From Trichothermofontia sichuanensis B231 (lineage in GTDB: Bacteria; Cyanobacteriota; Cyanobacteriia; B231): a stretch of DNA of 64,000 bases. Of this stretch, positions 53,455 to 62,966 are shown one piece after another. The stretch lies in NCBI RefSeq assembly GCF_026240635.1, contig NZ_CP110848.1, positions 2,871,741 through 2,935,740 of the forward strand, given 5' to 3'. The position numbers and the translations under genes were made by a program. The notes below the pieces were generated by a model, which saw nothing but the letters and a program-made list of their open reading frames with translations, was not told the origin of the DNA and did not search any database. Position 1 is the stretch's first letter, and every line of letters begins with the position of its first letter.

Positions 53455-53846
53455 GTGGATTTCTTGTCCAATTTCTTAATGGACTTTGTTAAGCAGTTGC
53501 AGTCGCCAACCCTTAGCTTTTTGATTGGGGGTATGGTTATTGCGGCGCTGGATAGCCAACTGCAAATCCCAGAATCCATTTGTAAGATCATCATCTTCAT
53601 GTTACTGACAAAAATCAATCTGACGGGTGGGATTGCCATCCGCAATTCCAACCTGACCGAGATGATTTTACCGGCTTTGTTTTCTGTCACATTGGGGATT
53701 TTGGTTGTATTTATTGCCCGCTATACGCTAGCTAAGCTGCCAAAGGTCAAAATGTAGATGCGATCGCCACTGGCGGGTTATTTGGGGCCGTGAGTGGTTC
53801 AACGATGGCTGCTGCCCTGACACTCTTAGATGAACAAAAGATGAAA
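53455..53846 (+). pseudogene. sbtA: Truncated and frameshifted sbtA (Na+/bicarbonate symporter)
   Basis: A GTG start with AAGGAGG nine bases upstream begins MDFLSNFLMDFVKQLQSPTL, the SbtA N-terminus. The frame reads FLIGGMVIAALDSQLQIPES and IAIRNSNLTEMILPALFSVT, then ends after 100 residues at TAG 53755. One base further the SbtA sequence resumes (VDAIATGGLFGAVSGSTMAA, then ALTLLDEQKM) up to about 53843, where it changes abruptly to IS630 transposase sequence. SbtA normally has about 370 residues, so only the first third remains. The first 100 codons could still be translated. Confidence 0.85.
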
Positions 53847-54432
53847 AGGAGAGTGAAGCCGTCCAGGAAAAACGGTTCCAATTTTGGCAGTTAGTGCAAG
53901 GCATTCTCGCTCAAGACATGATTTCCATCGATGAATCTGGCATTAACCTAGCCTTAACTCGTTGACGTGCCCGATCACCTAAAGGCAAACGTGCTCATGG
54001 TAAACGTCCTCAGAAGCGGGATCAAAATGTGTCCGTGTTGGCGCCATTGGCTTACAGGGGATGATTACTCATGTTGCTGTGATGGGCAGCGTTGATAAGT
54101 TGACTTTTGCAGCCTTTATTGCCTGTAAGTTAGTACCGAAACTATGGGCCGGAGCTTGCGTCTTTGTTGATAATTGCTCCATTCATATTAATGAGGAGAT
54201 TACCAAAATGATCACGGCGGCAGGTGCCCAGTTGATTTATTTACCACCCTATTCACCTGATTGCTCACCCATTGAGAATTTCTGGTCTAAGATCAAGGCC
54301 ATATTACGTGCGCTTCAGGCGCGTTCATATCCCGACCTTGCTGAGGCGCTTGAGACAGCTTTTAGTCAAGTTTCTGATGCGGATATTGAACACTGGTATA
54401 CTCATTGTTGTTATTGTACCTCACCAGACTAG
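53847..54432 (+). pseudogene. IS630-family transposase remnant
   Basis: Starting at the sbtA junction the frame reads ESEAVQEKRFQFWQLVQGIL and MISIDESGINLAL (first catalytic Asp), then TGA at 53963, then RSPKGKRAHGKRPQKRDQNV. After a frameshift near 54050, the open part 54061-54432 carries CVFVDNCSIHINEEI (second Asp) and LPPYSPDCSPIENFWSKIKA (Glu). The N-terminal DNA-binding part is absent. It is 5'-truncated, with a stop and a frameshift, so it is dead. Confidence 0.85.
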
Positions 54433-54588
54433 GAAATATTGTATCTACATTTGCGATGCGGAGGTTCTGTACGCACACACATTTTGTGGCCCAGAGGGCT
54501 GTTAAATCAAGACACGGCAACCCACAAAGCCAAGCTAGTATCGTCGCTTTTTGGGTCTGCTTGCCATAGGAAACCTAACTGCCATGAC

Positions 54589-54913
54589 TACAGCTTTTAC
54601 CTCAATCATCAAGACAGCTTTCCCTGGGTAGGATGGGGGTATCCCCCTCGTGCGACCCTCACCCTAAATCCCTCTCCCAGAACGGGTTCTTCTTCTGAAG
54701 ATTCTGAGTATGTAGCAGGCCGCTGGTATGACCCTCACCCTAAATCCCTCTCCCAGAACGGGAGAGGGACTGGCCAATCCAACTCCCCTTCGCCCCTACC
54801 CCCCGCAAACGGGGGGTAGGGGGGCTGGGAGAAGGGGTGGGGGGATGAGAACTGCCGGTCGGATCCAGCTCCAGACTTTAATGGTGTACTGAGTCAATTA
54901 GGTAAAGGCTGTA
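54589..54913. mobile_element. MITE-like element, family 2, with internal duplication
   Basis: TACAGCTTTTACCTCAATCA to CAATTAGGTAAAGGCTGTA. It is longer (325 bp) than other copies because the CCCTCACCCTAAATCCCTCT module is present twice. Reading frames through it are spurious. Confidence 0.75.
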
Positions 54914-54983
54914 TCTACAGGGGACTATCCACAGTCAATCATCAAGCAGTTAATTATCAACTGATCACCCTGGAGCAAGCACC

Positions 54984-55229
54984 ATGAACAAGTTTGATCC
55001 CACGAAACTACGAACTCAAGGGTATAACTTCAGCGAAGGCTGGCTGGTACAAGTATACGGCAGCGATCGTCGCCTGCTCTGTGTCCTCGAATCGTCCCAC
55101 GCCTGGACGTTCTTACTGGGCTGTGGGTTTGGTCTGCTTCTGGGGTTGGGATGGTTTACTCTCGCCCGCTCCACCCCCGCCCCGACCGATGAGGCGACAA
55201 CAACGCCCTCTGTTGTCTGGATTGATTAG
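54984..55229 (+). CDS. Small membrane-anchored protein
   Basis: This 81-residue protein has a soluble N-terminal part (GYNFSEGWLVQVYGSDRRLL) and one membrane helix (AWTFLLGCGFGLLLGLGWFT, about 40-60), then a Thr/Pro tail. No family is recognised. It ends 11 bases before the ADP-ribosylglycohydrolase start, suggesting co-transcription. Confidence 0.6.
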   Translation: MNKFDPTKLRTQGYNFSEGWLVQVYGSDRRLLCVLESSHAWTFLLGCGFGLLLGLGWFTLARSTPAPTDEATTTPSVVWID

Positions 55230-55239
55230 TGGGGAACAT

Positions 55240-56151
55240 ATGCAACTATCAGACCGCTTGCGGGGGTGTTTGCTGGGTCTGGCGGTGGGGGATGCGGTGG
55301 GGACCACGGTGGAATTTCGGCCACGGGGATCATTCCCACCGGTGACGGATATGGTTGGGGGTGGGCCGTTTGGGCTGCAACCGGGACAGTGGACTGACGA
55401 TACCTCAATGGCCCTCTGTTTAGCGACCAGTTTGCTGGAGTGCGGTGGGTTTGATGCGGTCGATCAAATGGATCGCTACTGCGACTGGCGCGATCACGGC
55501 TATCTCAGCAGCACTGGGCAGTGTTTTGATATTGGCAATACGGTCAATCAGGCCCTCACGCGCTACTGCGAGTCGGGCAATCCATTTAGTGGCTCAACCC
55601 ACCCGCGATCGGCGGGCAATGGGTGCTTAATGCGGTTGGCGCCGGTGCCTCTGTTTTATTTCCCCGATCGCGATCGCATCATTCATTTTGCTGGTGAAAG
55701 TTCGCGGACAACGCATGGGGCAGCGGAATGTATTGATGCCTGTCGGTTGTTTGGGGATATCTTCTACCGTGCCCTGGCGGGTGCTGATAAGGCTGAGATT
55801 CTCTGGGGGGAATTTCCTGCCACGCTGGATTCACCCTCTATTCAAGCGATCGCTGCCGGTGGATACCGGGAGAAATCCCTTGAGCAGATTCGCGGTTCTG
55901 GGTATGTGGTCGAAAGTTTGGAAGCGGCCCTGTGGTGTTTCTGGCAAACGGATAGCTTTGCGGCTGCGGTGCTGATGGCGACAAATTTAGGCGACGATGC
56001 GGATACGACGGCGGCCATTTGTGGTCAGGTCGCAGGGGCCTACTATGGCAGCGATGGTATCCCGCCAGCATGGTTAACCCAACTCACCCTGCGGGAAGAG
56101 ATAACGGCCTTGGCGGACGCCCTAGGCAAAAGCGTTGGCAGAGGGGATTAA
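55240..56151 (+). CDS. ADP-ribosylglycohydrolase family protein
   Basis: From ATG 55240 this gives 303 residues beginning LSDRLRGCLLGLAVGDAVGT. The DraG/ARH metal motifs are present: WTDDTSMALCLATSLL, with the paired Asp near residue 50, and ATNLGDDADTTAAICGQVAG near 250. The fold removes ADP-ribose from proteins or small molecules. A frame reaching back to 54994 overlaps the small membrane protein and is not preferred. The target is unknown; DraG-type nitrogenase control is not implied, as no nif genes are seen here. Confidence 0.88.
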   Translation: MQLSDRLRGCLLGLAVGDAVGTTVEFRPRGSFPPVTDMVGGGPFGLQPGQWTDDTSMALCLATSLLECGGFDAVDQMDRYCDWRDHGYLSSTGQCFDIGNTVNQALTRYCESGNPFSGSTHPRSAGNGCLMRLAPVPLFYFPDRDRIIHFAGESSRTTHGAAECIDACRLFGDIFYRALAGADKAEILWGEFPATLDSPSIQAIAAGGYREKSLEQIRGSGYVVESLEAALWCFWQTDSFAAAVLMATNLGDDADTTAAICGQVAGAYYGSDGIPPAWLTQLTLREEITALADALGKSVGRGD

Positions 56152-56262
56152 GAATTGTGGGGATTTTCCCCTGCCGCCGGCGCAATTCGCTATCACAGGG
56201 AAAAGATCGACGCCGATCGCCATTGGCATGGATAGACAATTGCGGGTGAGGGAAGCGGGGTT

Positions 56263-59200
56263 ATGGGGTGGCAGCGAGTGGGGCAACGGGTGTGGGTGGG
56301 GCTGCGGCGCGGCTGGCAATGGCTATCCCGACGGCGGGCAGGGTGGTTTGTTCTGGGTTTGGTCCTGGTGTTGGGGATTCATGCCTGTCAGGTGGCTGAG
56401 ATCCGACCGGAGCCAGAACCAGCAATGGTGGTGGAGGCGGTACCAACGCCCGAACTGCCGGATTGGATTGAGCAGATCAGTCCCACGGATGAGGCTGACC
56501 CCCTGGCCCAGATCCGCATTCGCTTTAAGCATCCCCTGCTCCCAGTGACCAGCCTGGAAAGTCCTGAGGTTGAGAAAATCCTCAAACAGGTGCAGATCCA
56601 GCCGAAATTGCCGGGACAATTCCGGGTGTTGACGCCGCGCATGATTGGCTTTCAGGGCGATCGTGCGCTCCCCGGCGCCACCCGTGTGCGCGTTACCCTG
56701 AAGGCGGGGCTAGGGGATCTCGAAGGCAATCGTCTAGAGGAGGATCTCGCCTGGACGTTCAACACACCCCTAATTCAGTTAACAAACTTGCCGGGAACGG
56801 ATTGGGAGGGCAAGCCTGATCCCACCCCGATCGTCCTGGAACCCGCGCTTAAGCTGACGTCCAATGTCGAACTGAATCTGGCGTCTCTGGAGAAACATGC
56901 TAAGCTCACTTCCGAGGACGCGGAAACGACGATTGGTCTCAAGGCCAGCCTGGATGAACAGACAGCCGACTTTACTGATCCGCAAACCGAATTCAATCCG
57001 GCGAGTCGCACCTGGCAATATACCCTGACGCCCCGACGATCGCTCCAACGGGCCACGAATTACACCTTTGTGGTTGAGGCAGGTCTAGAACCTGCTCAGG
57101 GCAATCTGGTCAGCGACATTCAGTACACCAGTCAGGTGCAAACCTACGGTCCCCTGGCTCTGGAAAAACTGGAATTTTACGGTCAACCCGATGCGGGCGG
57201 CACCTACGGACGGTTTGAAACCGGGGCGGCCCAGTTGCGCTTTAATAACGGTTTGGTGGCCGCGTCAGCGACAAAAGCGATTACTGTATCCCCCGCCCCT
57301 AAAGAAGGAATTCCCCTGGTTCGGGCCTATGATGGCGATAATCTGGTGGGTCTGAATCCCTATGCATTGGAACCGGCCACGCGCTACACGATTACGATCG
57401 GGGCCGATCTAGAGGATAAATATGGCCAAAAATTGGGTAAGACAGAAACGATTGCCTACGAAACTGGGAATGTGGCTCCGGAACTGTGGGCACCGACGGG
57501 GTTAAATATCTTCCCGGCTGGCCAAAATCTGCAACTGAATGTGTCGAGTGTGAACCTGCCGCAACCGCAATTTCAGGCCAGTTTTAAGGTCATGGAACCA
57601 GCGGATTTAGTGTATTTCGACTCGGCCTATCCCAGGGGCGAAGGGATGGAATTACTGCCAGCGGTGAGTCGGTGGTCTACGCAGACGATCGGGAATCAAC
57701 CGAAGAATGAAACGGTTGATACGGCGATCGACCTCAAACAACAACTGGGGGGCGATACGGGGATGCTGGCCTATGGGATTCAGGCCCGCACCAACCGCTA
57801 CGTTGAAGCAGGGGTGGAAAAGTGGCGGGAGGCGAGTTTTTACGGCATGGTGCAATTGACCAATTTGGGGGTCTTTGCCCAGTGGTTTCCGGAAAGCGGC
57901 CTCGTGCGGGTACATCACCTGAGCGATGGGCAGCCGGTGGCTAACGCAGCAGTGGAAATTTATCGATCGCGTCTGGCGGAAAAATCCCGCAGTCCGGTTA
58001 ATGCCTGTGCGACGGGGCAAACGGATGCAACGGGAATGCTGGTATTAAATGCGGCGGCGCTCCGGCAATGTATGGAAGAAGGTCATTCGACGTTCCAAAA
58101 GCCTCCAGAGTTGGTGGTCATCGCCCGTGAGGGTAGGGATTGGGCCTTTACGCGCACCTATGAATTTAGCGGTGGCTATGGCTATGGGATTGATGCCGAT
58201 TGGGATGGGGAAGGGCCGATTTCCCGCGGGGTGATTTTCTCCGATCGTCAACTCTATCAACCTAATGAAACGGCCTGGTTAACGGGGGTGGCCTATTACC
58301 TGGATCAGGGTAATTTGGTGCAAAGCCGAAATACGGCCTATCAAGTCACGCTGGAGCAGCCCGATGGCCAAAAGCGGGACTTGGGACGGCAAACCACGAA
58401 TGAATTTGGCACCTTTGCCCAGGAGCTTAAACTGGACCCGAATCAGCCGCTAGGCGTTTATGTCGTGCGGGCCAAGGCGGATAATGGCGTGGAACTGCGG
58501 GGTGAGTTTCGAGTGGCTGAATTTAAGCCACCTAATTTTAAGGTAGATCTCAGCCTGGACCGCGAGGCGAATAAAGATAATCAAATCCTGGCGGTGGCGG
58601 GCGATCGCCTCAATGCCACGGCCCAAAGTAACTATCTGTTTGGGCCTCCTGTGGAAGGGGGCAGGGCGAATTTCTATGTCACCCGGCGGCGATCGGACTT
58701 TCAACCCGCAGGCTGGCCCGACTTTCGCTTTGGTCGCCAGTGGATCTGGCCAGAGGAACAACCCACACTGACTGCCGATGTGCTGCAACGGTCAATGGCT
58801 TTGGATACAACGGGTAAGGCCAGCCAAACCGTCGAAATTGGCAAAGATCTGCCCTTTGCGGTGGACTATCGCATTGATGTGGAAGTGAAGGATGTCTCGA
58901 ATCTCACTGTGGCCGATTCCCAAACCGTGACGGCGCTGCCGAGCGATCGCCTGATTGGTCTCAAGACCGATTTCCTGGGAGAAGCCGGTAAACCCCTGAA
59001 CCTGGAAGTGATCGTGACCAATCCCGCTGGTCAAGCCCTGGCGGGGGAGGCAGTGAAACTGGAACTGCAACGGATGGAGTACCGCAGTGTGACCCAGGTA
59101 ATTGAGGGGGGCGAACGGGCGCGGAACCAGGTGGAATATACCACCGTGGCCGATCAGACAGTGCGATCGCGCAATCAGGCCACAACGGCAACCCTCACCC

Positions 59201-62112
59201 CCCCAGAAGCCGGTTCCTATCGGATTCGGGCCAGCTTTCCCAACCATAGTGAGGCCAGTGCTACCGATGTGCAGGTGTGGGTGACGGGTGAAGGCAGCGT
59301 GCGCTGGTGGGGCCGGGATAACAATCGTCTGGATCTGCGCCTGGATAAAGCCGAGTATCAGGTCGGGGATACGGCGACGGTATTGATCCAATCCCCCTAC
59401 CCGGAAGGTGAGGTGTATTTTGCGGTGGTGCGCCACGATCGCCTCTACGAACAGGTGATTCCCGTCAAGGGCAGTGCGCCCCAGGTGCAGTTCCAAATTA
59501 CGCCGGCGATGTTGCCCAATGCCGCCGTGCAAGCGGTGTTGGTGCGGCAAGGGAAGCCCCTGTCAGCCACGGAACCGGTTGAGGTGGAAAATTTGGCCCG
59601 TGTGGGGTTTGCGCCCTTTAAGGTCGGCATTGCCCAGAAACGACTTCAGGTAGACATTGTGCCGACCCAGGCCAGCCTCGCACCGGGAGCCAGTCAAACG
59701 CTGAATTTCCAATTGAAGGATGCGGCGGGTAATCCGACTGCCGGTCAATTGACGGTCCTGGTAGTCAATGAGGCGATCCTGCAACTGAGTGGCTATCGGC
59801 CCCCAGATCTGGTGGATACGGTGTATGCGCCCCAGCCGATCGCGACCCGTTTTAGCGACAACCGACCGAATGTCATCCTGTCCCAACTGGTCTCGCCGCT
59901 GGAGAAGGGCTGGGGCTATGGCGGCGGCTTTTCTGCTGGGGCGGCCAATACACGGGTGCGACGAGAGTTCCAACCCACGGCCTACTACAACGGCTCCGTG
60001 CTGACCGATGCCCAGGGCCGAGCGTCGGTGACCTTCTCGTTGCCGGATGATCTGACGACCTGGCGGGTGATGGTGGTGGCGGCGACGGCGGACACGCGCT
60101 TTGGTCAAGGCGATGCCACCTTCCAGACGACCCAACCCCTGGTGACGAACCCGATCCTGCCCCAGTTTGCCCGACCGGGCGATCGCATCGAAGCGGGCGT
60201 AGCGGTGACCAACACCACCGGCAGTGCGGGAAATCTACAAATCACCGGGTCCCTCCGTGGCCCGATCGCCTTTGCCGACGGTAAACCGGCCAGTCTCAAT
60301 ACCCGATCTTCAACGGGCACCCAAGCCTATCGCTTCCCGATCGTCGTCCAGCAGGCGGGGGAAGCCACGGTGCAATTTAACAGCCAGTTAGACCAAGCCC
60401 GTGATGCCTTTGAGGTGCCGCTGCCAATCCGGACGCTGGAAGTCACAGAACAGGTGGTGGAGACGGGGACAACCCGCGATCGGGCTAAGGTGGCCCTGAA
60501 CATCGATCGCCAAGTTAATCCTGATGCCGGGGGACTCGATATCAATCTCGCCAGTACGCTGTTGCCGGAAATGACCGTTCCCGCCCAGGAATTGCTGGCC
60601 ACCGAGCCGTGGCCATTTCTGGAAAGTTGGGCGAGTCGGCTGGCGATCGTCACCAGTCTGCAACAGTTGACCCAACGCTATCCCCAGTTGCAGGTCACCA
60701 CCAACACGCCCTTGGCCACGATCCAAAGTGACGCCCTAGCCCAATTGCAACGGCTCCAGCGTCCCGACGGGGGCTTTGCCACCTGGCCCGGTGCACAACA
60801 GTCGGACCCGTTGGTGACGCCCTATGTGGCCCAGGTGTTGGCCCAACTGCAACCCACCCCGGCCACGGGCGCAACTGGCGCAATTCCCCTGCCCACGACA
60901 ACACCTATCCCAGCCAATCTGGTTGAACCGCTCAAGGGCTATCTAGGTAAGGTGCTGGCTGATCCGGGCCAGTATGACTTCTGTAAGGAAGCGTTGTGTC
61001 AGGCCCAGGTGCGCCTGGAGATCCTGCGGGCCTTGGCTGCCCTAGGCGATCGTCGCACTGATTTCTTGACGGAAATCTATGGCCAACGGGATCAATTCGA
61101 TCTAGTGGAGCGGCTTAAACTAGCCCGGTATTTGCAAACCTTGCCCGACTGGCAGGCCGAAGCGCGATCGCTGAGTGCCCAAGTTCAAGAAAATCTAGCC
61201 GAATCCGGGCGATCGACCTCGGTAAACCTGCCCCGCACCTGGCGCTGGCTCAATTCCCCCACCGTGGCCCAAGCGGAGGCCTTACACCTGGCCTTGGCCC
61301 AAGCGGCGGATGCCACTACCGTGGACCGTTTACTGCAAGGGTTGCTCAACCGCCAACGGGAGGGCAGTTGGGGGAACAGTTACGATACGGCTTCAGCCCT
61401 CAATGCCCTAGTCGCCTACAGTCAAACCCAGGCCATCCCGCCCAATTTCACCGCCACGGCAAAGTTGGACCGCAAAACCCTACTGGAAGCAGCGTTCCAG
61501 GGTTATCGCCAACCCAATGCCAGCGTGAGTGTGCCAATGGCAGACCTGCCCAAGGGGAAACATGACCTCCACTTGCAAAAGCAGGGGGATGGCACCCTGC
61601 ACTATCGGGTGGCCTATCGCTATCGCCTGGCGGGCAATCCCCCCGGTCGGCTCAATGGCCTGCGGGTATCGCGATCGCTCCATCCCGCCAATGACAAAAA
61701 GGTGCTGCACCAGTTTGGTCTATTCGCCTCAAATCAACCCGTCTCACTAGCCCCTGGTCAGGTGTTTGATGTAGGAGTCGAGGTGATCACAGATCAACCC
61801 GTGGATCATGTGCTGATTACAGACCCATTGCCTGCCGGGTTAGAGGCGATCGATGCCAGTTTCCAAACGGCAACACCTGTTTTCCAAGCGCAATCAGATA
61901 GCTGGCAGATTACCTATCAAACGATTTATCGCGATCGTATCTTCGCCTATGCCGACCATTTAGAACCAGGGGTTTATACATTGCATTATTTAGTGCGATC
62001 GGTCACCCCCGGTACCTTCCTGTGGCCAGGTAGCGAAGCCCATTTGCAGTATGCGCCAGAGGAATTTGGCCGTGCCGCTGCCGCCACGCTGAAGGTTGCG
62101 GCGGCATCGTGA
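56263..62112 (+). CDS. Bacterial alpha-2-macroglobulin-like protein without thioester motif
   Basis: This 1949-residue protein has an N-terminal membrane or lipoprotein signal (LGLVLVLGIHAC, Cys42) followed by proline-rich spacer. MG-type beta domains span most of the chain, with bacterial A2M phrases VIFSDRQLYQPNETAWLTGV, ADTRFGQGDATFQTTQPLV and FARPGDRIEAGVAVTNTTGS. The thioester region reads EPWPFLESWASRL at about 1448-1460 where CxEQ is expected, so the thioester is absent. A helical domain with repeats of PDGGFATWPGAQQSD and a C-terminal receptor-like domain follow. It is probably a periplasmic protease trap or surface-defence protein, as in YfaS-like homologues. There is no penicillin-binding partner gene nearby. 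Confidence 0.88.
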   Translation: MGWQRVGQRVWVGLRRGWQWLSRRRAGWFVLGLVLVLGIHACQVAEIRPEPEPAMVVEAVPTPELPDWIEQISPTDEADPLAQIRIRFKHPLLPVTSLESPEVEKILKQVQIQPKLPGQFRVLTPRMIGFQGDRALPGATRVRVTLKAGLGDLEGNRLEEDLAWTFNTPLIQLTNLPGTDWEGKPDPTPIVLEPALKLTSNVELNLASLEKHAKLTSEDAETTIGLKASLDEQTADFTDPQTEFNPASRTWQYTLTPRRSLQRATNYTFVVEAGLEPAQGNLVSDIQYTSQVQTYGPLALEKLEFYGQPDAGGTYGRFETGAAQLRFNNGLVAASATKAITVSPAPKEGIPLVRAYDGDNLVGLNPYALEPATRYTITIGADLEDKYGQKLGKTETIAYETGNVAPELWAPTGLNIFPAGQNLQLNVSSVNLPQPQFQASFKVMEPADLVYFDSAYPRGEGMELLPAVSRWSTQTIGNQPKNETVDTAIDLKQQLGGDTGMLAYGIQARTNRYVEAGVEKWREASFYGMVQLTNLGVFAQWFPESGLVRVHHLSDGQPVANAAVEIYRSRLAEKSRSPVNACATGQTDATGMLVLNAAALRQCMEEGHSTFQKPPELVVIAREGRDWAFTRTYEFSGGYGYGIDADWDGEGPISRGVIFSDRQLYQPNETAWLTGVAYYLDQGNLVQSRNTAYQVTLEQPDGQKRDLGRQTTNEFGTFAQELKLDPNQPLGVYVVRAKADNGVELRGEFRVAEFKPPNFKVDLSLDREANKDNQILAVAGDRLNATAQSNYLFGPPVEGGRANFYVTRRRSDFQPAGWPDFRFGRQWIWPEEQPTLTADVLQRSMALDTTGKASQTVEIGKDLPFAVDYRIDVEVKDVSNLTVADSQTVTALPSDRLIGLKTDFLGEAGKPLNLEVIVTNPAGQALAGEAVKLELQRMEYRSVTQVIEGGERARNQVEYTTVADQTVRSRNQATTATLTPPEAGSYRIRASFPNHSEASATDVQVWVTGEGSVRWWGRDNNRLDLRLDKAEYQVGDTATVLIQSPYPEGEVYFAVVRHDRLYEQVIPVKGSAPQVQFQITPAMLPNAAVQAVLVRQGKPLSATEPVEVENLARVGFAPFKVGIAQKRLQVDIVPTQASLAPGASQTLNFQLKDAAGNPTAGQLTVLVVNEAILQLSGYRPPDLVDTVYAPQPIATRFSDNRPNVILSQLVSPLEKGWGYGGGFSAGAANTRVRREFQPTAYYNGSVLTDAQGRASVTFSLPDDLTTWRVMVVAATADTRFGQGDATFQTTQPLVTNPILPQFARPGDRIEAGVAVTNTTGSAGNLQITGSLRGPIAFADGKPASLNTRSSTGTQAYRFPIVVQQAGEATVQFNSQLDQARDAFEVPLPIRTLEVTEQVVETGTTRDRAKVALNIDRQVNPDAGGLDINLASTLLPEMTVPAQELLATEPWPFLESWASRLAIVTSLQQLTQRYPQLQVTTNTPLATIQSDALAQLQRLQRPDGGFATWPGAQQSDPLVTPYVAQVLAQLQPTPATGATGAIPLPTTTPIPANLVEPLKGYLGKVLADPGQYDFCKEALCQAQVRLEILRALAALGDRRTDFLTEIYGQRDQFDLVERLKLARYLQTLPDWQAEARSLSAQVQENLAESGRSTSVNLPRTWRWLNSPTVAQAEALHLALAQAADATTVDRLLQGLLNRQREGSWGNSYDTASALNALVAYSQTQAIPPNFTATAKLDRKTLLEAAFQGYRQPNASVSVPMADLPKGKHDLHLQKQGDGTLHYRVAYRYRLAGNPPGRLNGLRVSRSLHPANDKKVLHQFGLFASNQPVSLAPGQVFDVGVEVITDQPVDHVLITDPLPAGLEAIDASFQTATPVFQAQSDSWQITYQTIYRDRIFAYADHLEPGVYTLHYLVRSVTPGTFLWPGSEAHLQYAPEEFGRAAAATLKVAAAS

Positions 62113-62185
62113 GCAGCGAAACCATCCTCAGATTTTATGGAGAAGGGAGGTTCATTGACTCGCTTCTTCGTTGTCTGGTTATCTG

Positions 62186-62272
62186 TATGGTCAATCCAAA
62201 TAAGAACAATACAGTCCTTCGCTCCCCTCTCCCGCTCTGGGAGAGGGGCTGGGGGTGAGGGTGCTGTTTCAG
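62186..62272. mobile_element. Truncated MITE-like element, family 1 (inverted)
   Basis: TATGGTCAATCCAAATAAGA through the stem CCCCTCTCCCGCTCTGGGAG to GGGTGCTGTTTCAG. The other terminal repeat is missing. Confidence 0.7.
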
Positions 62273-62342
62273 ATGCCTGCTAGATGAGTAGAGTGATCGG
62301 ATGTTGAGTCATGGGAGGGTATCTTCTCTGTAGGGCTTAAAA

Positions 62343-62966
62343 TCAATGATCTAGACTACCAACTATTGTATCGGTTTGAGGTGCAACTGCGGATTCTGTC
62401 AGTATCTGTATTAGTTGTTCTAATTCGGTCAACTGAAGACCCGGTAGACGTTGACGATAAATCGTTATCAATTCTTGATAAAACCATAGGGTTTGCTCAC
62501 GTCCACCTTTGAAGACTTGCCACATTTGTTCGCCATAAATAGCTAGATCAGTGACCAGCGATCGCGCATTATCCAATTTATCGGCGAGGGAAACCCGTAG
62601 CACAGAAAGTGATGCTTGCCGTAATTGGTCAAGATAACCCTGTTTACGTTCTAACCACGGGGGTTTAGGTAGGGTATAAACTTCACTACAGCCATCCACG
62701 ATCGCGACGACTTTCTCCCCAAAACGGTGTTGAATTTCTGCCCGAATTGCTATTCCCCCTTGATCTTCGAGAGCGTCATGGAGGAGAGCCGCGATCGCTT
62801 CGTCTTCATCGCCACCGGCTGCTAAGACGAGGGCCGTCACACTGAGAAGATGGCCAATGTAGGGAGTACCGTTAATTTTACGGACCTGGTGGCGATGTAG
62901 TTGGAAAGCATAGGTGAGAGCTTCGGCAAAGCGATCGCTCAACTGGGTAGTGGGAGGGGTCATCAT
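62343..62966 (-). CDS. SpoT/Mesh1-type HD hydrolase
   Basis: This 207-residue single-domain protein has the metal- and (p)ppGpp-hydrolase residues of the Rel/SpoT HD domain: H39 in YIGHLLSVTAL, H63-D64 and E67-D68 in LLHDALEDQ, and D129 in SLADKLDNAR. There is no synthetase domain, so it resembles a small alarmone hydrolase; another nucleotide substrate is possible. Its ATG overlaps the stop of the upstream WYL-type gene by one base (TGATG), implying translational coupling. That association is unusual for a housekeeping alarmone hydrolase. Confidence 0.85.
   Translation of the reverse strand: MMTPPTTQLSDRFAEALTYAFQLHRHQVRKINGTPYIGHLLSVTALVLAAGGDEDEAIAALLHDALEDQGGIAIRAEIQHRFGEKVVAIVDGCSEVYTLPKPPWLERKQGYLDQLRQASLSVLRVSLADKLDNARSLVTDLAIYGEQMWQVFKGGREQTLWFYQELITIYRQRLPGLQLTELEQLIQILTESAVAPQTDTIVGSLDH

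Noticed and set aside
54439-54819. 126-codon frame after the IS630 remnant
   Set aside because: Most of it lies inside a family-2 repeat; the predicted residues are the translated repeat.
54994-55239. N-terminal extension of the ADP-ribosylglycohydrolase by 82 residues
   Set aside because: It overlaps the small membrane protein in another frame; the family starts at the internal ATG 55240.
58792-59550. 252-codon frame antisense to the alpha-2-macroglobulin-like gene
   Set aside because: It is His/Gly/Arg-rich shadow sequence with no family pattern; the sense frame is clearly coding.
59563-60135. 190-codon frame antisense to the same gene
   Set aside because: It is dominated by R/H/G runs from GC-rich codon complement and has no motif.
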